In this document: positions 1 through 8,139 of the stretch, piece by piece
Position numbering within the stretch: the stretch's first letter is position 1
Layout: each line of letters starts with the position of its first letter
Source of the DNA: Levilactobacillus cerevisiae
GTDB lineage: Bacteria > Bacillota > Bacilli > Lactobacillales > Lactobacillaceae
Reading direction: 5' to 3'
Length of the DNA stretch: 64,000 nucleotides
Assembly (NCBI RefSeq): GCF_003946245.1
Contig: NZ_RHNN01000002.1
Location: 62,001-126,000, forward strand
Notes under the pieces: generated by a model
Databases searched by the model: none
Told to the model about the DNA's origin: nothing
The model's input: the letters and a program-made list of their open reading frames with translations, nothing else
Translations under genes and position numbers: made by a program

Positions 1-136
1 GAGGAGTTCGTCATTTACTGGTTCAGCACATCAAGTGTCGACCAAGGCGGTTGGGCACCTTGGCCCGACCGTGGGGACTGACGTGATCAGTCGCTCACGG
101 TCGGGGAGATACCTAACCGCCGACGATGCTCACCCG

Positions 137-868
137 TTATGTTGCGGGCGTCGTGGCTGCTGGGGCATTTTGCAAAGCCCAGTAGAGTGTGGCGTCGTAA
201 GTGCCGGCGACAATGTTGGATTGCTTACCGATTGCCAAGTTGCTGCTGGCCGCGGTCGTGGCACTGTTCGTCCCTTGACCGGTGTTAGCAGCGGCATCCC
301 AGAGCGTTTGGGGACTGGTGATCCAGCCGTTCGTTACCGTGGACTGAGTTAATTTCAAATCGTTAGGTACAGCCGTCGCGGTGTTATCCATCGTGCCGGT
401 TGTCTGGTTCAGTGACAAGGTAGCGTCCGTAATGGTCGCCTTCGTGCTCGACGTAAATGGACTCATCCCAACGGTCAATGACCACCCGGAGTTGTCCCCC
501 CGGAAGTCAGTCACGTTGAGGGCTCCCTCGTTGTTGCCGTCGTAAGCGGTTCCAGCGGTGGGTGCCCCAGTCGTGACGTTTAACGTCGTGGTCGGGCCAG
601 TGGCGATATCCTTAACCGTCGTGCTGCCTAACATAATGTTGGGTACCTGGTTCAGGCTCAGCGCACCAGCCGTTACCGTAAATTCGGCGTCGCTAGTAGC
701 TTGGGCATTGCCCGTGCTGTCCGCGACGTAGCCATCGGAAACGGTCGTCAGGTTACTGCTGGCGGTCCCAGGACCGGATGCCAGTGCAACTGCGGGGACC
801 ATTGTCAATGCCACCAAGGCAACGGCCGCGGTGCCGGTTACACCGCGCATTAATTTCGTGATACGCAT
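137..868 (-). CDS. WxL-domain cell-surface protein
   Basis: A 243-residue exported protein. An N-terminal signal peptide (positive start, hydrophobic stretch, cleavage near AVALA-SG about residue 31) is followed by a Thr/Ser/Asn-rich body. The two WxL-type motifs are GWSLTV near residue 128 and YWAL near residue 231, with the second close to the C-terminus as is usual. Such proteins attach non-covalently to Gram-positive peptidoglycan. I chose the ATG at 868: an in-frame ATG five codons upstream lies over the GGGAGG ribosome site. The usual companions (DUF916 protein, small LPxTG protein) are not inside the window on this side. The exact role is unknown. Confidence 0.85.
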   Translation of the reverse strand: MRITKLMRGVTGTAAVALVALTMVPAVALASGPGTASSNLTTVSDGYVADSTGNAQATSDAEFTVTAGALSLNQVPNIMLGSTTVKDIATGPTTTLNVTTGAPTAGTAYDGNNEGALNVTDFRGDNSGWSLTVGMSPFTSSTKATITDATLSLNQTTGTMDNTATAVPNDLKLTQSTVTNGWITSPQTLWDAAANTGQGTNSATTAASSNLAIGKQSNIVAGTYDATLYWALQNAPAATTPAT

Positions 869-1190
869 AATATTTCCTCCCATCTGTTTGCTTCAGCTCA
901 GGGGAACCCACATGGCCTGCGGTGAAATGGGTCACCGGTAAAAATAGGGGATGGCGCAAGTTTCGCCGCGTGGTATCAGCTAAGTTAAGTTGGCATTATC
1001 TGAAAAACCAAACAAAATCAATCAGCTATAAAAAGTTATCTATTTTGGTGGCAACTGTATGGTAGCAGTATTTCGTTAATGAGTGATATCCAAACACAAT
1101 GATTGCCTACGTGGCTGTCCTAACTGGTAACCGTGAACTTGTCTGGCTGGTGTTTTGGCAGATTTCGTCACCAGCGTTTATGGGCAGAAA

Positions 1191-1229
1191 AAATAAGCTC
1201 ACCAATCCCTTCGATTAGTAAGCTTATTT
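1191..1229. terminator. Bidirectional terminator-like hairpin
   Basis: AAATAAGCT at 1191-1199 is perfectly complementary to AGCTTATTT at 1221-1229, giving a nine-pair stem with A/T-rich flanks. No gene clearly ends here, so its role is uncertain. Confidence 0.4.
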
Positions 1230-1275
1230 ATGGTTGATCCGTTTACTTTGTGTTTGTGTTGTTGTCAGCGCCTCC

Positions 1276-1447
1276 GGGCTGGTGAAAACTGGGCCGGAAC
1301 GCTGTGGGCGGGCGCCTGGAGCCTAAGGGCGGTCTCCAGGCTTACTTTGAGTCGCTGAAGTGCGCGTCTCAAAGATACCAATTGCCTAAGCGGCCAAGCC
1401 CTCGCCGCTAAGGCAATTCCCACGGCTTAGCCCATTTTCACCAGCCC
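1276..1447 (+). repeat. Structured intergenic repeat R1 (type B)
   Basis: Outer arms GGGCTGGTGAAAA and TTTTCACCAGCCC close the element. Conserved GCTGTGGG (1301-1308) pairs with CCCACGGC (1419-1426). Inside are three hairpins: CCTGGAG/CTCCAGG (1315-1340), CTTTGAG/CTCAAAG (1345-1374), and AATTGCCT.AGCGG with its complement (1380-1418). It lies in the 884-1894 spacer, which holds no convincing gene. Confidence 0.8.
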
Positions 1448-1619
1448 TGCGGCTGACACTGGTTCGGGACGGACGGCTCAACCACAGCGCTGTGGTGGTG
1501 TTTTTTTGGCAACAGAGTTGTGGGAACGTGTGCCATTACCTCGGGGGTGGTGAAATCCGTGTTGGTCCGCTGTAGGTTGATACGTGGAGTCTAAACCGTT
1601 GTGGCATTCCGTTCCCGGC

Positions 1620-1705
1620 GGCGAGTCAAGGTGCCCTGCTGTGGGGCCGGCTCCAGCCTGAGGGGCGGTCTTCCACCTCGACACAGCTGGGCACCTTGAC
1701 TCGCC
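1620..1705 (+). repeat. Structured repeat R2 (type C, internally deleted)
   Basis: Seventeen-base perfect inverted arms (1620-1636 and 1689-1705, GGCGAGTCAAGGTGCCC and its complement) enclose the conserved GCTGTGGGG and GGGGCGGTC segments. Compared with R5, which shares arms, the central hairpins are missing. The junction sits at a TCGAC short repeat. Confidence 0.75.
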
Positions 1706-1757
1706 TCTGGTCACTTGACATGGATGTTCTCGGCTTCAATGGGTGGTAACTGTCGTT

Positions 1758-1852
1758 GGCTCATTTTCACCAGCCCTGCGGCTGACACTGGTTCGGGGCG
1801 GACGGCTCAACCACAATGCTGTGGTGGTATTTTTTGGCCACTGAGATTGTGG
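1758..1852 (+). repeat. Direct repeat of 1432-1525
   Basis: About 90 bases here repeat 1432-1525 with few changes, from the end of a type B element through a CCACAG..CTGTGG hairpin and a T-run. The two copies bracket R2, so R2 sits between duplicated ends of a type B element. Confidence 0.7.
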
Positions 1853-1894
1853 ACTGTACGACCATTTCAGCGGTGGGGTTGGGATTGCTCCAGC

Positions 1895-2329
1895 CTAAGC
1901 CTCATCCTCTAGCCGTTGCATTAGCGTGACGTCGTTTAAAATATCTTGAAGCGTAATCTTGGCCATTTTGGCCTCTGCCGCCGCTTGGATTTCGTTGTAG
2001 TAGTTGGTGAGCACCTTGGGGACCGTTTTGCCTACCGGGCATTTTTGGGACGTGTGGGCGTCTACGTTTAGGAGTGGGCCTTGGCTTGGCAACGTTGCGT
2101 AGATGTCGCGGAGGGTGATTTCTGCTGGGGTTTTGGCTAGGGCCAGTTGTGTCGGTCCGTGGGTCGGGGCTAGGAGGTTGCTGCGTTTTAAATTGGCCAT
2201 GATTTTGCGGACCAGGCTCGGGGACGTTTCCAGACTGCTGGCGATTTCCTGGCTGGTCAGCTTGTTGCCTTTGAAATAGGCGATGTAGACCAGGACGTGG
2301 ATGGTGTCGCTAAATTGTGTGTTCGCCAT
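1895..2329 (-). CDS. Rrf2 family transcriptional regulator
   Basis: A 144-residue protein with an N-terminal winged helix-turn-helix of Rrf2 type (SQEIASSLETSPSLVRKIMANL, about residues 26-47, quoted in part as LVRKIMANL) and a C-terminal helix. Only one cysteine (QKCPVG) is seen where iron-sulfur Rrf2 proteins such as IscR/NsrR carry three. It therefore resembles the cluster-free YwnA-like branch. Start taken at the ATG at 2329, preceded by AAGGAGG; the GTG seven codons upstream overlaps that site. Flanked on both sides by structured repeats and therefore transcriptionally isolated. Its target is not evident. Confidence 0.85.
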   Translation of the reverse strand: MANTQFSDTIHVLVYIAYFKGNKLTSQEIASSLETSPSLVRKIMANLKRSNLLAPTHGPTQLALAKTPAEITLRDIYATLPSQGPLLNVDAHTSQKCPVGKTVPKVLTNYYNEIQAAAEAKMAKITLQDILNDVTLMQRLEDEA

Positions 2330-2400
2330 GTTTTTTGGCGCCTCCTTCACTGTTTTGGGATTGTGTTAGTTCATGAGATTGTGTTGGGCTGGTGCCTCCA

Positions 2401-2569
2401 GGCCGTTCAAAATAGGACCGGAACGCTGGGGCGGACGCCTAAAGCCTGAGAGGCGGTCTTTAGGCTCGCTTTGAACCGAGTAGTTCACTCGTTTCAAAGT
2501 CGCCATTTACATCAGGACATGGTTCTTGTCCTGATGTAAATCCCCCGGCTTGGCCTATTTTGAACGGCC
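2401..2569 (+). repeat. Structured repeat R3 (type B)
   Basis: Sixteen-base perfect arms (2401-2416 GGCCGTTCAAAATAGG; 2554-2569 its complement) with three internal hairpins, CCTAAAG/CTTTAGG, a TTTGAA..TTCAAA stem, and a long TTTACATCAGGACA/TGTCCTGATGTAAA stem. The arm sequence differs completely from R1 and R9 but is self-complementary. Confidence 0.8.
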
Positions 2570-2664
2570 TTGCGGCGGATACTTGCGTGTTATGGCAACT
2601 GTTGTGGGAGATGAATCCGGTGCCGGTTTGTGGGATGTTGCCAGCATCACTGCTGGTGCTTCCA

Positions 2665-2835
2665 GGCCGTTCAAAATAGGATCGGAACGCTGGGGGTAGG
2701 ACGCCTAAAGCCTGGGAAGCGGTCTTTAGGCTCGCTTTGAACCGAGTAGTTCACTCGTTTCAAAGTCGCCATTTACATCAGGACATGGTTCTTGTCCTGA
2801 TGTAAATCCCCCGGCTTGACCCATTTAAATCGCCC
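2665..2835 (+). repeat. Structured repeat R4 (type B), tandem copy of R3
   Basis: Nearly identical to R3, offset by about 264 bases including the following spacer, so R3-R4 is a tandem duplication. The right arm (CCATTTAAATCGCCC) has drifted and no longer matches the left arm well. The 2330-3171 spacer contains only these repeats and the promoter of the next gene. Confidence 0.75.
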
Positions 2836-3085
2836 TTGCGGCGGATGCTTGCGCGTTGTGGCAACCGTTGTGGGAAATGAATCTGGCGCCTGTTTGTGGG
2901 GGTGGTCGTTGCTGGGGTGATTGCTGACGAGGTAGAAGGTATTAATTTAATGATGACCTGTCCAAACTGTCAGTTTTTCCAGAGAAAACAATTAATCCCA
3001 TCGTTCACTTCTGTATTATATTCTATAACACTTTGAGAGAAAAATCAGGTAAAACCGTTTGATAAAATTAAATTAAGCGAATTCA

Positions 3086-3114
3086 TTGACATTTTTCTTA
3101 AATAGTCGTATCTT
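3086..3114 (+). promoter_or_regulatory. Promoter of the F420-type oxidoreductase gene
   Basis: TTGACA (3086-3091), 17-base spacer, TATCTT (3109-3114), in A/T-rich DNA. CTTAAAAGTGTACTTAAAA over and after the -10 is a possible regulator site. Confidence 0.6.
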
Positions 3115-3171
3115 AAAAGTGTACTTAAAAATAATACAAAATAAATAAAAATACATCAGGGGGTCTGCATT

Positions 3172-3747
3172 ATGGCAGCAATTACAATTTTTGGTAAAGG
3201 TAACATGGGTCAAGCAATCGGTGACGTTTTCACTCAGGGTGGCAACCAGGTCAGTTTTATTGATTCCGGTGACGCCGTTGAAAATCTTGGGAGCATTGTC
3301 GTTCTGGCCGTTCCTTACAATGCCGCTTTGAGCATTGCCAAGGCCAACCAGGCCGCCTTAGCTGGCAAGGTGGTTATCGACATCACCAACCCACTTAATT
3401 TTGACACCTGGGACGAATTAGTCGTTCCCGCTGACAGTTCTGCGGCTGCACAAATCGCTGCGCTCTTGCCAGATTCAAAGGTGGTTAAGGCCTTCAACAC
3501 CACCTTTGCCGCCACCTTACAGAGTCGCAAGGTCAGCGACCAAGCTCAAACGACCGTGATGGCCGCTGGGGATGACGCCGCTGCTAAGCAGGAATTGGCT
3601 GACGCCTTGACCGACAGTGGCGTGGCCTTCGTTGACGCTGGTGCCTTGAAGCGCGCCCGTGAACTTGAGAGCTTTGGCTTCTTGCAAATGACTTTAGCGG
3701 CCAGCGAAAAGATTGGCTGGACCGGCAGCTTTGGCGTTTTGAAGTAA
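3172..3747 (+). CDS. NADPH-dependent F420 reductase-type oxidoreductase (Rossmann protein)
   Basis: A 191-residue cytoplasmic protein starting with a beta-alpha-beta nucleotide-binding fold; GKGNMG at residues 8-13 is the dinucleotide loop. The layout (short Rossmann domain, VLAVPY strand, DITNPLNF, KAFNTTFA) matches the F420-dependent NADP oxidoreductase family (NAD_binding F420_oxidored). Lactobacilli are not expected to make F420, so the hydride acceptor is unknown; redox-related functions are usually proposed for these genes. It is monocistronic, with GGGGG ribosome site before the ATG and a repeat-like terminator downstream. Confidence 0.85.
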   Translation: MAAITIFGKGNMGQAIGDVFTQGGNQVSFIDSGDAVENLGSIVVLAVPYNAALSIAKANQAALAGKVVIDITNPLNFDTWDELVVPADSSAAAQIAALLPDSKVVKAFNTTFAATLQSRKVSDQAQTTVMAAGDDAAAKQELADALTDSGVAFVDAGALKRARELESFGFLQMTLAASEKIGWTGSFGVLK

Positions 3748-3797
3748 GCTTAACGTGATCGGCAGATTATAGAAGAGATGTGTGACTGAGAAAGAGA

Positions 3798-3972
3798 GTG
3801 GGACAAAAGGCGGTTAGCTGGGGAGCATTAAGGCTGATAGCCGGATAATCCCGGGTTTGGATTATTTGGCTATCAGTTTTAAGCGGAGCCAGCTGCCTTT
3901 TGTCGCACGTTTCAACAATATAGTGTTGGAGATACAAGGTGAGTCTGGGGTTTTGTCCCAGACTTTTTTTGC
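3798..3972 (+). repeat. Long hairpin repeat, family II copy a, with terminator
   Basis: GACAAAAGGCGGTTAGCTGG pairs with CCAGCTGCCTTTTGTC; inside, CTGATAGCC pairs with GGCTATCAG and TAATCC with GGATTA. It ends in AGTCTGGG..CCCAGACT plus seven T, a good intrinsic terminator. Related copies occur at 37036-37156, 16847-16907 and 42137-42256. Confidence 0.75.
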
Positions 3973-4046
3973 ACCAAGATTGAATCGGCAAGCGTGATTT
4001 AACCTGATAGCCTGCGTATACTGTTGCTAGAATAGGAGGTGGCTTT

Positions 4047-4253
4047 GTGCCCAGAGAGAATCGAAAACGTTCGTCCGATAGGGAGCAAGACGCAGTTCCA
4101 CAGACCGAGCAAACTGGTGACGAAATCGGTTTAGACGTCACGGCAACAGAACAATTACACCGGGCGATTCAGGAAAAAATTGCCGCCGGAAGAGTACGAA
4201 CCATTCATTCTAGTCAAGAATTCAAGGAATGGTTACTGGACGATGAGGACTAA
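4047..4253 (+). CDS. Small acidic protein, possible orphan antitoxin
   Basis: A 68-residue hydrophilic protein from a GTG start; AGGAGG lies seven bases upstream, so translation is well supported. Charged N-terminus, a helical middle (TEQLHRAIQEKIAAG) and an acidic end (FKEWLLDDED). The tail resembles the C-terminal toxin-binding parts of small antitoxins, but no family is recognised. Its TAA overlaps an ATG (TAATG), the spacing typical of antitoxin-toxin pairs, yet the following frame gives only 11 codons. Function unknown. Confidence 0.55.
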   Translation: MPRENRKRSSDREQDAVPQTEQTGDEIGLDVTATEQLHRAIQEKIAAGRVRTIHSSQEFKEWLLDDED

Positions 4254-4286
4254 TGATTGCGCAAATTTTATATTTTAATCGCAAAT

Positions 4287-4343
4287 AAAAAGGCTTCAGA
4301 GTCTAACCCATCCTCATTTGGTAGGAAAGCTCTGAAGCCTTTT
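4287..4343. terminator. Bidirectional terminator between convergent genes
   Basis: AAAAAGGCTTCAGAG (4287-4301) pairs with CTCTGAAGCCTTTT (4330-4343). It serves the small ORF on the plus strand and the alcohol dehydrogenase on the minus strand. Confidence 0.85.
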
Positions 4344-4355
4344 AACAATTAAAAA

Positions 4356-5396
4356 TTAGTCCACAACAATCAACGACTTAATCGCTTCACGCTTCGTCAT
4401 AGCTTGGTAGGCGTCGTCAATGGCGTCCAGCTTGAATGACTTGGTGAAGACCTTGCCGGGGTGGATGTCACCGTCGAGCACGGCCTTCAACAGGGAATCC
4501 TTGTCGTAAGTCGTGACGGAGGCGGGGCCACCGGCGATGATAGTGTTGCTGTAGAAGGAACTGCTCATGTCCATCTTAGGTTCATGGGGCAAACCAACCC
4601 GGCCCACGATGGCACCTGGCCGGCCAACCTTCATGGCCGTGTCGTTAGACTGTTCCGTCCCGACACATTCGAGGACCGCGTCGGCACCGGAATTGTTGGT
4701 GAGCGCCATAACTTTGGCAACCGCGTCGTCACCCCGTTCGGCAACGATATCGGTCGCACCAAATTCAGTGGCCAGCTTTTGCCGGTCTTCGTGACGACTC
4801 ATGGCAATGATCCGCTTGGCACCACGCATTTGCGCGGCGATGACACCACAGAGACCCACGGCACCGTCACCGACGACGACCACGGTATCCCCAGCAGAAA
4901 CGTTGGCGACCCGCGCGGCGTGGTAACCGGTAGCCATGACGTCAGCTAACGTCAACAGGGACTTCAGCATTTCTTCACTGTAGTCTTCGGGCTTGCCAGG
5001 AATCTTGACCAGGGCCCACTCGCCGTGTTGGAAACGAATGTATTCGGCTTGAACGCCATTACTGAAATTGTCGGTATGGTTCTGGCAGTCGCCGTCAAAG
5101 CCGGCACGACAAGCGGCACAGTGGCCACAACCGTGAGTGAAGGGGGCAATGACGAAATCACCGGGTTGGACCGTGGTGATGTCACTGCCGACGGATTCGA
5201 CGATCCCGATGGCTTCGTGGCCGGTGTTTTCGGAATGCTTTTCCTTATCTTCTAAGCCACGGTAGGCCCAGAGGTCGGAGCCACAGACACAGGTCCGAAC
5301 AACGTGAATAATTACATCATCGGGTGCCTGTACCGTCGGCTTCTCGATGTCTTCAATGGCAACTTTTCCGGGTTCCATAAACATAGTGGTCTTCAT
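4356..5396 (-). CDS. Zinc-dependent alcohol dehydrogenase
   Basis: A 346-residue medium-chain dehydrogenase. The catalytic zinc site is seen as CVCGSD near residue 37 and GHE near residue 59. The structural zinc lobe is CGHCAACRAGFDGDC with four Cys. GDGAVG near residue 175 is the NAD(P) loop. Family knowledge: oxidises alcohols or reduces aldehydes/ketones in the cytoplasm; the substrate cannot be told from sequence. An AGGAGG-type site precedes the ATG. The promoter carries a catabolite-repression-like site, and a LysR gene lies upstream in the same direction. Confidence 0.92.
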   Translation of the reverse strand: MKTTMFMEPGKVAIEDIEKPTVQAPDDVIIHVVRTCVCGSDLWAYRGLEDKEKHSENTGHEAIGIVESVGSDITTVQPGDFVIAPFTHGCGHCAACRAGFDGDCQNHTDNFSNGVQAEYIRFQHGEWALVKIPGKPEDYSEEMLKSLLTLADVMATGYHAARVANVSAGDTVVVVGDGAVGLCGVIAAQMRGAKRIIAMSRHEDRQKLATEFGATDIVAERGDDAVAKVMALTNNSGADAVLECVGTEQSNDTAMKVGRPGAIVGRVGLPHEPKMDMSSSFYSNTIIAGGPASVTTYDKDSLLKAVLDGDIHPGKVFTKSFKLDAIDDAYQAMTKREAIKSLIVVD

Positions 5397-5427
5397 AAGC
5401 TAATTCCTCCTAAACATATCTGAGTAA

Positions 5428-5456
5428 ATTTTAAGCGTTTACACGGGGAATGTAAA
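5428..5456 (-). promoter_or_regulatory. Alcohol dehydrogenase promoter with cre-like site
   Basis: On the minus strand TTTACA (5451-5456), 17-base spacer and TAAAAT (5428-5433). TGTAAACGCTTAAA (5430-5443) matches the CcpA operator pattern at 12 of 14 positions and overlaps the -10, which would suit carbon repression. Confidence 0.55.
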
Positions 5457-5507
5457 GTAAGTGAACTTTCCAAAATGTGCGACAGAATAGGAAAGGACTT
5501 GCAAAAA

Positions 5508-6380
5508 TTAGTCCGGCCAAACGGCTTGTGCCTGCTTGAGAATGGGTGCCACCCGGGCCTTCTCAGCGGTTAAATAGCACGCGTAAATTGGCATCTGGGC
5601 CGCGTTGTCGGTGATTGGCAGGCAGACCCGTTTGTCGTCCGTAGCCAGTTGGGTGGTTAGAACCGGGTCAAACTGGGAAACGTTCGTAGAAAAGTAGGGA
5701 AAGTCCGAGAATTTGGTAATCTCCGTCAGGGCGTCGCGTTCCTCCTGGTAGAAAAATTTGGCGCCGGGGATGTTGTCTTGAATAATGGCGCGCCAAGGCC
5801 CGATGTCATTGAGCACCACAAAGCTGAGGTCGGCCAACTCGGCGAAGGTGATGGTGGCCTGGTTGGCCTGATACATAAACTGATTCAAGTTGACGGCCAA
5901 CCGTTCAGTGCCCAGACGTTCACTGGTGATGGCGGGTGCGGCCAGAGGATGATTCGTAAAAATGAGGGCGTCGTCGTTGGCCAACAGCGCTTGCGTCGGG
6001 TCGATAACATCAGCGGTCTCGGCAAGCTGAACGTTGGCCGGCAGTTGGGTGGCGAGGGATTGGAGCGCAATCAAGGGACCAGGCAGGGTGGCGCCCACCT
6101 GGAGGACACGCTGATTGCGGTCGAAATTTTGAATCCGGTCCACGGCGGCTTGATTGGCGGTAAGCAGGGCGCGGGCCTCAGTAGCAGCAAGCTTCCCGGT
6201 AGCAGTCAGACTGAGCCGATTGGGTTGACGGTCAAAGAGCTGGACGCCAAGGTCGCTCTCCAATTTTTGCATGCCCCGGGTAACGGTGGGCTGCGTCACG
6301 TTAAGCGTAGCGGCGGTCTTAGCCAGCGTCCCGGTCTGCGCAAAGGTGACGAGTTCTTCTAATAGGTAGTTGTCTAACAT
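5508..6380 (-). CDS. LysR family transcriptional regulator
   Basis: A 290-residue LysR protein. The N-terminal winged helix is clear (LVTFAQTGTLAKTAATLNVT then QPTVTRGMQKLESDLGVQLF, residues 10-50). An effector domain follows from about residue 90. It lies 111 bases upstream of the alcohol dehydrogenase in the same orientation, so it may control that gene, although LysR genes more often sit divergent from their targets. No effector can be inferred. Confidence 0.9.
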   Translation of the reverse strand: MLDNYLLEELVTFAQTGTLAKTAATLNVTQPTVTRGMQKLESDLGVQLFDRQPNRLSLTATGKLAATEARALLTANQAAVDRIQNFDRNQRVLQVGATLPGPLIALQSLATQLPANVQLAETADVIDPTQALLANDDALIFTNHPLAAPAITSERLGTERLAVNLNQFMYQANQATITFAELADLSFVVLNDIGPWRAIIQDNIPGAKFFYQEERDALTEITKFSDFPYFSTNVSQFDPVLTTQLATDDKRVCLPITDNAAQMPIYACYLTAEKARVAPILKQAQAVWPD

Positions 6381-6711
6381 GGGGTTGGTCTCCTTAGCGG
6401 TGAAAAAAATTTGAGGTACCTTGAAGTGCCTTCTTTTAAAGTGATACGAAATTGCGTATGGTAGTCTACGTAGTGATGAAATATAAGTACAACTGGTCCG
6501 GCTTATCGTTCGCCAATTACGGAGGATAAGTGGTGGCTATTCAGTTTTAAACAGGTTGATGCCATAGCTTAGAACGCTTACGACCGCAGTTTCTAGCAGT
6601 CACAGATGACAATTTCTGAATCGGTTTGAGATAATAGATAACAGTTTCTGGATGATGAGAATGAACTGGTTTTAGCTGTAGAAACTCAGATTATCGATGT
6701 GAGTGACCAGA

Positions 6712-6881
6712 GGCGAGTCAAGGTGACCAGCTGTGTCGATGGCATTGGCCGAGTGATTTTCTCGGCTTAGGCCGTGGGACGACCTTGGAAACTCACGGGT
6801 TTCAGTGAGGTTTCAAGTCGAGGCGGAAGACCGCCCCTCAGGCTGGAGCCGGGTCCCACAGCAGGGCACCTTGAACTCGCC
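6712..6881 (-). repeat. Structured repeat R5 (type C)
   Basis: Core reads on the minus strand. Outer arms GGCGAGTCAAGGTG (left) and CACCTTGAACTCGCC (right) enclose GCTGTGGGA, GGGGCGGTC, a TTGAAACC/GGTTTCAA-like stem and CGTCCCACGGCC. It is the full-length relative of the deleted copy R2. Confidence 0.75.
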
Positions 6882-6970
6882 GCCGGAAACGGAATTCACC
6901 ACATCCAGGTTAAACAGACCATGCACACCAAGTTCACTGATTGGACGGGCTAAACTAGTGTCAGCCGCAG

Positions 6971-7138
6971 GGTTGGTGAAAATGAGCCAAGCCGTGGGAA
7001 TTGCCTTAGTGACGGTCTTGGTCGCTTAGGCAATTGGTATCTTTGAGACGCGTAACTCAGCGGCTCAAAGTAAGTCTGGAGACCGCCCTTCGGCTCCAGG
7101 CGGCCGCCCACCGCGATCCGGTCTCATTTTCACCGACC
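6971..7138 (-). repeat. Structured repeat R6 (type B)
   Basis: Minus-strand core. Outer arms GGTTGGTGAAAATGAG and CTCATTTTCACCGACC; internal CTCCAGG/CCTGGAG-like, CTTTGAG/CTCAAAG and AATTGCCT/AGGCAATT stems, closest to R1. The 6381-7263 spacer otherwise holds only promoter DNA. Confidence 0.78.
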
Positions 7139-7157
7139 CGGAGGCGAACCGAAACAA

Positions 7158-7182
7158 CTAGTATACACACATCGTATACTAG
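7158..7182. promoter_or_regulatory. Dyad operator and -10 of the aldo/keto reductase operon
   Basis: CTAGTATAC (7158-7166) and GTATACTAG (7174-7182) form a perfect nine-base dyad with a seven-base centre. TATACT (7175-7180) can be the -10; no good -35 is present, so an activator or a derepressed regulator may act here. Confidence 0.5.
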
Positions 7183-7263
7183 CATGAACAAGTGGTAATT
7201 TTCAACGGATTGGTTTGGGACTATAGTAGACTCATCAACCAAGCGAAAGGAAAGATGAGCGAT

Positions 7264-8133
7264 ATGACTAACGTCCCAACAATTAAATTGAACAATGGTG
7301 TGGAGATGCCACAGTTAGGCTTCGGCGTCTTCCAAGTCCCTGATTTAGCAGAGTGCGAGGCTGCCGTGCTCGCTGCGCTAAAGGCCGGCTACCGGTTACT
7401 GGATACCGCCACAGCCTACCGGAACGAGGAAGCCGTTGGCCGGGCCATTCAAAAGAGTGGCGTGCCCCGCGACGAAATCTTTGTGACCTCCAAGCTGTGG
7501 GTCTCCGACTTCACCTATGACCGCGCGAAGAAGGGGATTGACGCCTCGCTCCAGCGGTTAGGCTTGGACTACCTAGACCTGTACCTGCTGCACCAACCCT
7601 ATGGCGACACGATGGGCGCTTGGCGGGCACTGGAAGAGGCGTATCAGGCTGGCAAAATTCGGGCGATTGGCGTTTCCAATTTCTACGCGGATCAATTGAA
7701 GAACTTGGAATTGACCATGAACGTGAAACCCGTTGTCAACCAAATCGAAGTGAACCCCTGGTACCAGCAGCCGACTGAGGTGGCATTCAACCAGAGCGAC
7801 GATGTGCGGGTCGAGGCCTGGGCACCATTCGCTGAGGGCCAACACGGCGTCTTCACCGACCCAGCCATCACGGCAATTGCCCAGGCCCACGGCAAGACCA
7901 CCGGCCAAGTCATTCTACGGTGGCTGCTGCAGCGCGGAATTACCGTGATTCCGAAGTCCGTTCACCGGGAGCGGATGGTAGAGAACATGGACGTCTTTGA
8001 CTTCGAGCTGAGCCCGGCAGAAATGCAGGCGATGGCGGCTTTAGACCGGCAAGAAAGCCAGTTCTTTGACCACCGTGATCCGGTCACGATTGAACAAATT
8101 TTCGGTTCTAGTTTAAAACAATTAAAGGAGTAA
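7264..8133 (+). CDS. Aldo/keto reductase
   Basis: About 290 residues, a TIM-barrel NADPH-dependent reductase of carbonyl compounds. Visible family signatures are the DTATAYRNEEAVG segment carrying the catalytic Asp/Tyr, TSKLW with the Lys, LLHQP with the His, GVSNF, and the phosphate-binding IPKSVHRERM near the C-terminus. Two starts are possible: ATG 7255 is only three bases from GGA, while ATG 7264 aligns with the start of the downstream paralogue; I chose 7264. It forms an operon with the next gene (six-base gap). Substrate unknown; 2,5-diketogluconate-type reductases are the nearest class. Confidence 0.9.
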   Translation: MTNVPTIKLNNGVEMPQLGFGVFQVPDLAECEAAVLAALKAGYRLLDTATAYRNEEAVGRAIQKSGVPRDEIFVTSKLWVSDFTYDRAKKGIDASLQRLGLDYLDLYLLHQPYGDTMGAWRALEEAYQAGKIRAIGVSNFYADQLKNLELTMNVKPVVNQIEVNPWYQQPTEVAFNQSDDVRVEAWAPFAEGQHGVFTDPAITAIAQAHGKTTGQVILRWLLQRGITVIPKSVHRERMVENMDVFDFELSPAEMQAMAALDRQESQFFDHRDPVTIEQIFGSSLKQLKE

Positions 8134-8139
8134 TGCGAA

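Noticed and set aside
35-352. Plus-strand frame of 105 codons at the left edge
   Set aside because: Antisense to the WxL gene, no ribosome site, Arg/Gly/Cys-rich composition.
1276-2835. CRISPR array
   Set aside because: Repeats are about 90-180 bases with internal stems, few copies, no regular spacers and no cas genes.
3767-4141. Minus-strand frame of 124 codons
   Set aside because: Runs across a family II hairpin repeat and the antisense of a better-supported small gene.
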